Below, in pieces: positions 1 to 5,170 of a DNA stretch of 5,170 bases; position 1 is the stretch's first letter; each line of letters begins with the position of its first letter. Position numbers and translations under genes: made by a program. The notes below the pieces were generated by a model. That model did no database searches. It was not told the DNA's origin and saw nothing but the letters and a program-made list of their open reading frames with translations. The stretch spans positions 1 to 5,170 of the forward strand of contig DAIDHU010000006.1 in assembly GCA_027451915.1 (NCBI GenBank), given 5' to 3'. Source of the stretch: Thiomonas sp. Its GTDB lineage: Bacteria > Pseudomonadota > Gammaproteobacteria > Burkholderiales > Burkholderiaceae_C.

Positions 1-2
1 GG

Positions 3-1037
3 TGGGTGCTGGCGGTCTCGGCCGTGGTGCTGGGCGGCCTCGCCTGGTACTGGCTGGGGCTGGAGCCGGCGCAGGACGGGCTGGCTTCCGGCAATGGCCG
101 CCTGGAAGCGGTGGAGCTCGAGCTGGCCACGCGCATTCCCGCCAGGCTGCTCAGCCTGCAGGTACAGGAGGGCGAGCAGGTGCGCGCCGGCCAGGAACTG
201 GCCCGGCTCGACTGCGCGCCCTTGCGGGCCCAGCGCGCCGAGGCGCTGGCCCAGCTGCAGCGAGCCCGCGACGCCGAGGCCACCGCGCGCAGCCAGGTCC
301 GGCTGCGTAGCAGCGAGCGAGACGCGGCCGCCGCCCAGATCGGCCAGCGCGATGCGGAACGGCTGGCCGCGCGCAGCCGTCTGCAACGTTCGCGCCTGTT
401 GCTGGCAGCCGGCGGCGTGTCGCAGCAGCAGCTCGATGACGACCAGGCGCGCGTGGGCAGCGCCGAGGGAGCGCTGACGGCCGCGCGTGCGCAGGCCGCC
501 GCGGCCTCGAGCGCCATCGATGCGGCGCGCCTGCAGGCCGTGGAGGCAGGCTCCGCGGTGCTCGCCGCGCGCGCCGCGCTGGATCGCGTGGACGTGGACC
601 TGGGCGACTGCTCCCTGCGTGCCCCGGTGGGCGGGCAGGTGCAGTACGTGGTGGCGCGCCCGGGCGAGATGCTCGGGGTGGGCGCGCGGGTGATCAGCCT
701 GCTCGACACCTCGGATCTGGGTATGTCCTTTTTCCTGCCCGAGTCCGACGCCGGCAAGGTGGCCATCGGCGACGAGGCGCGCATCGTCCCCGACGCCCTC
801 GGAGGCCGCGCGGTGCCGGCCCGCGTGTCCTACGTGTCCGCGGTGGCGCAGTTCACGCCGAAGACCGTGGAAACCGCCAGCGAGCGCCAGAAGCTGATGT
901 TTCGCGTGCGCGCACGCGTCGACGCGGCCTGGGCCGCGGCCCACCGGCCCGAGCTCAAGAGCGGCATGCCCGGCGTGACCTACGTGCGCCTGCGCCGCGG
1001 CATGCCCTGGCCGCAAGGGCTGCGGGTTGTTCCATGA
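3..1037 (+). CDS. yhiI: HlyD-family periplasmic adaptor (membrane-fusion protein), YhiI-like, 5' partial
   Basis: This is the periplasmic adaptor of an ABC exporter, anchored in the inner membrane and bridging to an outer-membrane channel. Numbering is from the GTG at 6. Residues 1-18 form a hydrophobic anchor. The first lipoyl-like half is about 37-69. A long Ala/Arg/Gln-rich alpha-helical hairpin spans about 71-198. The second lipoyl half starts at LRAPVGG (204-210), followed by a beta-barrel to about 328. The hairpin tip fits the adaptor motif RxxxLxxxxxxS (R128, L132, S139), known from TolC-docking proteins such as AcrA and MacA. The segment AQFTPKTVET (281-290) and the nearby KLMFRV match my recollection of E. 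coli YhiI. The frame is open to the left edge, and no basic residues precede the anchor. E. coli YhiI has about 10 more residues before the aligned GNGRLEA region, so the true start is probably upstream; GTG at 6 is the fallback. The stop overlaps the next gene. The only two cysteines (C70, C202) flank the hairpin base. Confidence 0.93.
   Translation, partial: WVLAVSAVVLGGLAWYWLGLEPAQDGLASGNGRLEAVELELATRIPARLLSLQVQEGEQVRAGQELARLDCAPLRAQRAEALAQLQRARDAEATARSQVRLRSSERDAAAAQIGQRDAERLAARSRLQRSRLLLAAGGVSQQQLDDDQARVGSAEGALTAARAQAAAASSAIDAARLQAVEAGSAVLAARAALDRVDVDLGDCSLRAPVGGQVQYVVARPGEMLGVGARVISLLDTSDLGMSFFLPESDAGKVAIGDEARIVPDALGGRAVPARVSYVSAVAQFTPKTVETASERQKLMFRVRARVDAAWAAAHRPELKSGMPGVTYVRLRRGMPWPQGLRVVP
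1034..1037 (+). promoter_or_regulatory. ATGA stop/start overlap coupling yhiI to rbbA
   Basis: The rbbA ATG (1034-1036) overlaps the TGA stop of the adaptor gene (1035-1037). The only purine-rich stretch nearby, AAGGG at 1015-1019, lies 14 bases before the ATG, which is too far for an ordinary Shine-Dalgarno site. Translation of rbbA is therefore probably coupled to termination of the upstream gene by re-initiation. The overlap is seen directly; the coupling is inferred. Confidence 0.7.
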
Positions 1038-3814
1038 ACACGCGGGCGGCGGAGCAGCCCCTGGCGAGGTTTCGCGGGGTCGGCCTGCGATACGGCCGCC
1101 GCGAGGTCCTCGACGTTGCGCAACTGAGCCTGCCGGCCTTGGGCATGGTGGGTCTGATCGGGCCCGATGGAGTCGGCAAGTCCAGCCTGCTGGCCTTGCT
1201 GTGCGGGGCGCGCGCGCTGCAGCGCGGCGACGTGCAGGTGCTGGGAGGCAGCCTGCGCGACGCGCGCCACCTGTCGCATCTGCGCCATCGCGTGGCCTAC
1301 ATGCCCCAGGGGCTGGGCCGCAGCTTGTATGGCGGGCTTTCCGTGGCCGAGAACCTGGAATTCTTCGGTCGCCAGCGGGGCTTCGCGCGGGCGTGGCGGG
1401 ATGAGCGCGCCCGGCAGCTGCTGCGCGCCACGGGTCTGGAGGCCTTCGCAGCACGCCCGGCCGCCACGCTGTCCGGAGGCATGAAGCAAAAGCTGGCCCT
1501 GTGCTGCGCCTTGCTGCATGACCCCGACCTGCTCGTGCTCGACGAGCCCACCACCGGTGTCGATCCGTTGTCGAGGGTGCAATTCTGGGCCCTGATCCGC
1601 GGCATTCGCGAACAGCGGGCCGGCAGAGCTCCGCTGAGCGTGGTGGTGGCCACCGCCTACATGGACGAGGCGCGGGATTTCGACTGGATCGTGGCCATGA
1701 ACGGCGGACGCGTGGTGGCGGACGGCAGCCCCGCGCGGCTGCTCCAGCGCAGCGGCTGCGCCGACCTGGAGCAGGCCTTCGTCGCGCTGGTGGGCGCGCG
1801 GGCGCAGCCAGGCACGCTGGAGCGGGCGGCCGCCGAGCTGCCCGCGGCGGCGCGCGGGGACGGTCCGCCCGTGGTGGAGGCACGCGGCCTGAGCCGGCGT
1901 TTCGGCGACTTCGTGGCCGTCGACCATATCGACCTGAGCGTGCATCGGGGCGAGATCTTCGGTTTCATCGGATCCAACGGCTGCGGCAAGACCACGACCA
2001 TGAAAATGCTCACCGGTCTGCTCGAGCCCACCGAGGGCAGCGTGCGCGTGCTGGGCCGCACGCCGGACCCCCGCGACCTGGCCACGCGCAAGCGCGTGGG
2101 CTACATGACCCAGGGTTTTTCCCTGTGGCCCGAGCTGAGCGTGCGCCAGAACCTGGAGTTGCACGCGCGCCTGTTCGGCCTGCCCGCGCGCCGGCGGGTC
2201 GAGGCGGTGGCGCAGGCCGCCAGGCGATTCGAACTGCTCGAGGTGATGGATCAATGGCCAGGGCGTCTGCCACTTGGCCAGCGCCAGCGCCTGTCCTTCG
2301 CCGTGGCCACGCTGCATGGGCCGGAGTTGCTCATCCTGGACGAACCCACCTCGGGAGTGGACCCGCTGGCGCGCGAATGGTTCTGGCGCCAAATGCAGAC
2401 CCTGGCCCGGCGCGACGGCGTCACGGTGTTCGTGTCCACCCACCGCATGAGCGAGGCGCAGCGCTGTGACAGGATCGCCTTGATGCACGCCGGCCGGGTG
2501 CTGGCCAGCGGCACGCCGCAGGAACTGACCCGGGCGCGCGGCGCCGCATCGCTGGAGCAGGCCTTCGTGCAGTGGATCGAGGCCCAGCCCGCGCAAGGGC
2601 CCGGGCCGCAGCGGGCGTCGGAGCAGGCGCCGTTCGCGGGGCTGCTCAGCCCGCCGCAGGCCGCGCGCAGGCAGCCCTCCCTGGCCCTGCGCTCGCTCAC
2701 CCGGCTTTTCAGCCACAGCTGGCGCGAGAGCCTGGAACTGCTGCGCGATCCCGTGCGCGCCAGTCTGGCGCTGCTGGGCAGCGTGCTGCTGCTGGTGATC
2801 ATGGGCTACGGCATCAACCTGGACGTGCAGCACTTGCGATTCGCCGTGCTCGATCGCGACGACAGCTCGATCAGCCGCGACTACGTGCGCGATTTCGCCA
2901 GCGCGCGAGAGTTCACCCAGCGCGCACCCTTGCGCAGCGACGCCGACATGCGACAGCGCCTGCGCGACGGCGAACTCGCCCTCGCGCTGGAGATTCCCCC
3001 CCATTTCGGGCGTGACCTGCAGCGCGGGCTGGCCCCGGAAATCGGCGCCTGGGTCGACGGATCCATGCCGGCGCGTGCCGAGACGGTCGACGGCTTCGTG
3101 CAGGCGGTGCATGCCTCCTGGCTGGCCCGGCGCGCCGCCGAGCGTGGGCCCCAGGGGGCGCCGATCCAGCCCGCGGGCATCGAGATCCGCTATCGCTACA
3201 ACCCCGACGTGAGCAGCCTGGTGGCGATGGTGCCGGCCATCATTCCCCTGCTGTTGATCATGATTCCGGCCATGCTCGCGGCGCTCAGCGTGGTGCGCGA
3301 GAAGGAGCTCGGGTCGATCCTGAATTTCTACGTCGGGCCCAGCACGCGCCTGGAGTTCCTGCTGGGCAAGCAGTTGCCCTACGTGGTGCTGGCCCTGCTC
3401 AACGCCGCGGTGCTGTGGGCCTGGGCGCGCTGGGTATTCGGCGTGCCCTTTCGCGGAAGCACGGCGGCCTTCGGGCTGGCTTCCCTGCTGTACGCGATCG
3501 ACGCCACCGCGCTGGGTCTGCTGATGTCGAGTTTCCTGCGCACCCAGACCGCGGCGATTTTCGCCACCACCATCGGCACCGTGCTGCCGGCGGTGCAGTT
3601 CTCGGGCTTGCTCGACCCCACGTCCTCCCTGCAGGGGTTGGGGGCCTGGGTGGGAAGGGTGTATCCGACCACCCATTACCTGATCGTCTCGCGCGGAACC
3701 TTTTCCAAGGGCCTGGGGCTGGGGGATCTGTGGCCGCAGATGGGCGCGCTGCTGCTGGCGGCGCCCGCATTGCTGGGGGCCTGCGTGCTGCTCCTGCGGC
3801 GCCAGGAGCACTGA
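1034..3814 (+). CDS. rbbA: RbbA-type fused ABC transporter: two ATPase domains plus ABC-2 permease domain
   Basis: This 926-residue protein carries both ATPases and one permease half of an inner-membrane exporter. NBD1 (about 10-255) has Walker A GPDGVGKSS (43-51), Q-loop Q92, signature LSGGM (146-150) and Walker B LLVLDE (166-171). At the H-loop position it has Ala208 instead of His. NBD2 (about 280-515) has Walker A GSNGCGKTT (313-321), Q360, a degenerate signature LPLGQ (412-416), Walker B LLILDE (432-437) and H-loop His470. A Pro/Gln/Ala-rich linker (about 516-550) leads to an ABC-2 permease. This has TM1 at about 575-592, a periplasmic domain at about 593-728, and TM2-TM6 between about 729 and 921, with the REKELG motif at 755-760. 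Domain order and many segments match my recollection of E. coli RbbA (YhiH, 911 residues). E. coli RbbA was reported as a ribosome-associated ATPase linked to release of deacylated tRNA. The operon context here argues for transport. The start is fixed by the ATGA overlap. Confidence 0.95.
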   Translation: MNTRAAEQPLARFRGVGLRYGRREVLDVAQLSLPALGMVGLIGPDGVGKSSLLALLCGARALQRGDVQVLGGSLRDARHLSHLRHRVAYMPQGLGRSLYGGLSVAENLEFFGRQRGFARAWRDERARQLLRATGLEAFAARPAATLSGGMKQKLALCCALLHDPDLLVLDEPTTGVDPLSRVQFWALIRGIREQRAGRAPLSVVVATAYMDEARDFDWIVAMNGGRVVADGSPARLLQRSGCADLEQAFVALVGARAQPGTLERAAAELPAAARGDGPPVVEARGLSRRFGDFVAVDHIDLSVHRGEIFGFIGSNGCGKTTTMKMLTGLLEPTEGSVRVLGRTPDPRDLATRKRVGYMTQGFSLWPELSVRQNLELHARLFGLPARRRVEAVAQAARRFELLEVMDQWPGRLPLGQRQRLSFAVATLHGPELLILDEPTSGVDPLAREWFWRQMQTLARRDGVTVFVSTHRMSEAQRCDRIALMHAGRVLASGTPQELTRARGAASLEQAFVQWIEAQPAQGPGPQRASEQAPFAGLLSPPQAARRQPSLALRSLTRLFSHSWRESLELLRDPVRASLALLGSVLLLVIMGYGINLDVQHLRFAVLDRDDSSISRDYVRDFASAREFTQRAPLRSDADMRQRLRDGELALALEIPPHFGRDLQRGLAPEIGAWVDGSMPARAETVDGFVQAVHASWLARRAAERGPQGAPIQPAGIEIRYRYNPDVSSLVAMVPAIIPLLLIMIPAMLAALSVVREKELGSILNFYVGPSTRLEFLLGKQLPYVVLALLNAAVLWAWARWVFGVPFRGSTAAFGLASLLYAIDATALGLLMSSFLRTQTAAIFATTIGTVLPAVQFSGLLDPTSSLQGLGAWVGRVYPTTHYLIVSRGTFSKGLGLGDLWPQMGALLLAAPALLGACVLLLRRQEH
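3804..3808 (+). promoter_or_regulatory. Shine-Dalgarno site of yhhJ, inside the rbbA 3' end
   Basis: AGGAG lies 8 bases upstream of the ATG at 3817, within the last codons of rbbA. It fixes the start of the permease gene. The same reading frame is open back to 3415, but that extension would run 400 bases inside rbbA and has no family similarity. Confidence 0.85.
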
Positions 3815-3816
3815 GC

Positions 3817-4968
3817 ATGGCCCCGCATCGATGCACTCAAGGGCTGCGCAACGTCTGGCATCTGGGGCTCAAGGAGCTGCGCAGCCTGCTCCACGACCGT
3901 GCGATGCTGGTGCTGATCGCCTTCGCCTTCACCCTGGCCATCTACAGCGCGGCCACCGGCACGCCGCAGACCCTGCAGCGGGCGCCGCTGGCCGTGGTCG
4001 ACGAGGATCATTCCACGCTGTCGATGCGCCTGCGCGAGGCCTTCGGGCCGCCGTATTTCCTGGCTCCTCCGGACATTGCCCTGAGGGAGGTGGATCCGGC
4101 GATGGACGCCGGGCGCTACACCTTCGTGCTGGACGTGCCCCAGCACTTCGAGCGCGACCTGCTGGGCGGGCGCGCACCCACCCTGCAGCTCAGCGTCGAC
4201 GCCACGCGCATGACCCAGGCCTTCACCGGGGGCGCCTATGTGCAGGCCATCTGCCAGACCGAGATCGCCGAATTCCTGCAGCGCCATCGAAGCCCCGACT
4301 CGCAGGCCGGCGCCGCGGCCCGCCTGGTGCTGCGCAACCGCTTCAATCCGGCGCTGACGCCGTCCTGGTTCGGCGCGGTGGCCGAGCTCATCAACAACGT
4401 GACCATGCTGGGCATCGTGCTGACCGGCGCGGCCTGGCTGCGCGAGCGCGAGCACGGCAGTCTGGAGCACCTGCTGGCCATGCCGCTGAGCCCGCTGGAG
4501 ATCATGGCCGCCAAGGTCTGGTCCATGGGCCTGGTGGTGTTGCTGGGCTGCTGCGCCTCGCTGTGGCTGGTCGTGCACGGGCTGATCGGCCTGCCGCTTC
4601 CATCCACGACCTGGGTCTTCGTGCTGGGCGCTGCGCTGCAGATGTTCGCGGTCACCTCCCTGGGCATTTTCCTGGCCACCCTGGCACGTTCCATGCCCCA
4701 GATGGGCCTGTTGCTCATCATGGTGCTGCTGCCGCTGGAAATGCTCTCGGGCGCCAGCACGCCCAGGGAAAGCATGCCCGAGGCGGTGCGCCTGCTGATG
4801 CTGGCCGCGCCGACCACCCATTTCGTCAGTCTTTCCCAGGCCACGCTGTTCCGCGCCGCCGGGCTGGCCGAGGTCTGGCCGCAGCTGCTGGCCATCGCGG
4901 GCATCGGCGCGAGCTTTTTCGGCATCGCGCTGGCGCGCCTGCGCAGCACCATGGGTGCGATGTCCTGA
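3817..4968 (+). CDS. yhhJ: ABC-2 type permease, YhhJ-like
   Basis: This 383-residue inner-membrane permease is the second membrane half of the exporter. TM1 is at about 29-46. A large periplasmic domain (about 47-185) includes DAGRYTFVLDVP (97-108) and DATRMTQAFTG (128-138). TM2 is at about 187-207, then the REREHGSLEHLL loop (209-220), and TM3-TM6 lie at about 230-253, 265-290, 294-313 and 354-374. Conserved family segments include MLSGASTPRESMP (309-321) and PTTHFVSLSQA (332-342). The sequence matches my recollection of E. coli YhhJ (about 375 residues) along its whole length, with about 8 extra residues at the N-terminus. It is also a distant paralogue of the RbbA permease domain: VDEDHSTLS parallels LDRDDSSIS, and REREHGS parallels REKELGS. 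It has no ATPase domain, so it must borrow those of RbbA. It starts 2 bases after the rbbA stop with a good ribosome binding site, consistent with one transcript. The substrate is unknown. Confidence 0.94.
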   Translation: MAPHRCTQGLRNVWHLGLKELRSLLHDRAMLVLIAFAFTLAIYSAATGTPQTLQRAPLAVVDEDHSTLSMRLREAFGPPYFLAPPDIALREVDPAMDAGRYTFVLDVPQHFERDLLGGRAPTLQLSVDATRMTQAFTGGAYVQAICQTEIAEFLQRHRSPDSQAGAAARLVLRNRFNPALTPSWFGAVAELINNVTMLGIVLTGAAWLREREHGSLEHLLAMPLSPLEIMAAKVWSMGLVVLLGCCASLWLVVHGLIGLPLPSTTWVFVLGAALQMFAVTSLGIFLATLARSMPQMGLLLIMVLLPLEMLSGASTPRESMPEAVRLLMLAAPTTHFVSLSQATLFRAAGLAEVWPQLLAIAGIGASFFGIALARLRSTMGAMS

Positions 4969-4977
4969 GGCTGGTGC

Positions 4978-5010
4978 GAGCCGCGGGAGCCGCGGGAGCC
5001 GCGGGAGCCG
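4978..5010 (+). repeat. 9-base GC-rich tandem repeat, about 3.7 copies
   Basis: The unit GAGCCGCGG is repeated three times without error and followed by a partial copy, GAGCCG. It fills most of the 45-base gap between two convergent stop codons (4968 on + and 5014 on -). Each unit contains the palindrome CCGCGG, so neighbouring units are both direct and inverted repeats. The repeat lies outside both coding regions, so copy-number change would not alter either protein. Confidence 0.93.
4981..5004. terminator. Possible bidirectional hairpin terminator between convergent genes
   Basis: Three copies of the palindrome CCGCGG, separated by GAG, lie at 4981-4986, 4990-4995 and 4999-5004. Any two adjacent copies can form a 6-base-pair, all-GC stem with a 3-base loop on either strand. 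A second short stem, GAGC/GCTC with loop CGT, lies at 5005-5015. Position between two convergent genes suits a shared terminator. No run of Ts follows on either strand, so it would not be a classical intrinsic terminator; it could equally be a 3'-end stabiliser or have no function. Confidence 0.3.
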
Positions 5011-5013
5011 TGC

Positions 5014-5170
5014 TCAGCCCGAGCCTTTGACCAGGAACATGCCGCTGTCCACGTCGTCGAGCTGCGCGCTGCGTGCCTCGCGCTCGTCCGGGTCGGGCTC
5101 GCGCACCTCGAGAACCCGGTAATGCACGCGCAGCGCCATGCCGGCCAGCGGATGGTTGCCGTCCAGCACC
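5014..5170 (-). CDS. FKBP-type peptidyl-prolyl cis-trans isomerase, SlyD-like, C-terminal fragment
   Basis: The - strand frame is open from the right edge to a TGA at 5016-5014 and encodes the last 51 residues of a protein. It begins VLDGNHPLAG, the hallmark closing segment of the FKBP fold in SlyD and its relatives (DGNHxLAG in SlyD, DFNHPLAG in FkpB). It continues with the last beta-strand, LRVHYRVLEVRE. DGN rather than DFN favours the SlyD side. The family catalyses proline isomerisation and acts as a chaperone in the cytoplasm. The tail after the fold is about 27 residues, acidic then hydrophobic, ending MFLVKGSG. It lacks the His/Cys-rich metal-binding tail of E. coli SlyD. Most of the gene, including the active site and flap domain, lies outside the window, so no gene symbol is given. 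It converges on the exporter operon and has no evident functional link to it. Confidence 0.85.
   Translation of the reverse strand, partial: VLDGNHPLAGMALRVHYRVLEVREPDPDEREARSAQLDDVDSGMFLVKGSG

Noticed and set aside
1766..2568. An exact 17-base direct repeat, CTGGAGCAGGCCTTCGT, at 1766-1782 and 2552-2568.
   Set aside because: Both copies encode LEQAFV at the end of each ATPase domain (residues 245-250 and 507-512). This is a conserved motif of duplicated domains with the same codon choice, not a separate DNA element.
980..3811. A 943-codon open frame on the - strand covering almost all of rbbA.
   Set aside because: Its product is a low-complexity His/Gln/Arg/Gly-rich sequence with no domain. 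It mirrors the G/C third-position bias of the real gene, which removes antisense stops. The sense strand has clear conserved motifs throughout.
3415..3816. Upstream extension of the yhhJ reading frame into rbbA.
   Set aside because: The extension is a shadow frame of the RbbA permease domain with no permease features. The ribosome binding site at 3804-3808 and similarity to YhhJ place the start at 3817.
3676..4821. A 381-codon - strand open frame opposite yhhJ.
   Set aside because: It has the same composition-driven His/Gln/Gly-rich character and lies opposite a well-supported permease gene.
4969..5013. Possible read-through coding of the repeat as a Glu-Pro-Arg tail on YhhJ.
   Set aside because: The frame stays open after the stop, but this is common in such GC-rich DNA. 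YhhJ already ends where the family normally ends, and no recoding signal is visible.
3831..5030. A 399-codon + strand frame overlapping yhhJ and crossing the tandem repeat.
   Set aside because: The translation is Ala/Arg/Gly/Pro-rich with no recognisable fold, as expected from an out-of-frame reading of GC-rich coding DNA.

Overview
The window holds a conserved three-gene export operon on the + strand, facing the 3' end of a FKBP-type isomerase gene on the - strand. The DNA is very GC-rich (roughly 70% by eye). Codon choice has strong G/C bias at third positions, so long spurious ORFs run opposite and within the real genes. The proteins are proteobacterial: all three operon products closely resemble, as I recall them, the E. 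coli YhiI-RbbA-YhhJ set. The presence of a periplasmic adaptor implies a Gram-negative envelope. A high-GC gamma- or betaproteobacterium is the best guess; I cannot place it further.

Layout: (1) 3-1037, a HlyD/YhiI-type membrane-fusion protein, probably missing about 10 N-terminal residues beyond the left edge. (2) 1034-3814, an RbbA-type protein in which two ABC ATPase domains and one ABC-2 permease domain are fused; it overlaps gene 1 by the 4-base ATGA. (3) 3817-4968, a YhhJ-type ABC-2 permease starting 2 bases after the rbbA stop, with a clear ribosome binding site inside the rbbA end. (4) 4969-5013, a 45-base gap with a 9-base GC-only tandem repeat able to fold into hairpins. (5) 5014-5170, the 3' end of a SlyD-like peptidyl-prolyl isomerase on the - strand, running off the right edge.

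Read together, the three genes add up to one complete exporter: two ATPase domains (both in RbbA), two permease domains (one in RbbA, one in YhhJ) and a periplasmic adaptor whose hairpin tip carries the motif used to dock to TolC-like outer-membrane channels. No outer-membrane channel gene and no regulator are visible. The substrate cannot be read from the sequence.

I do not see an undescribed system here. The points most worth a second look are the clear asymmetry of the two ATP sites in RbbA, the tension between its ribosome-associated annotation and its obvious transporter context, a possible disulfide at the base of the adaptor hairpin, and the intergenic tandem repeat.
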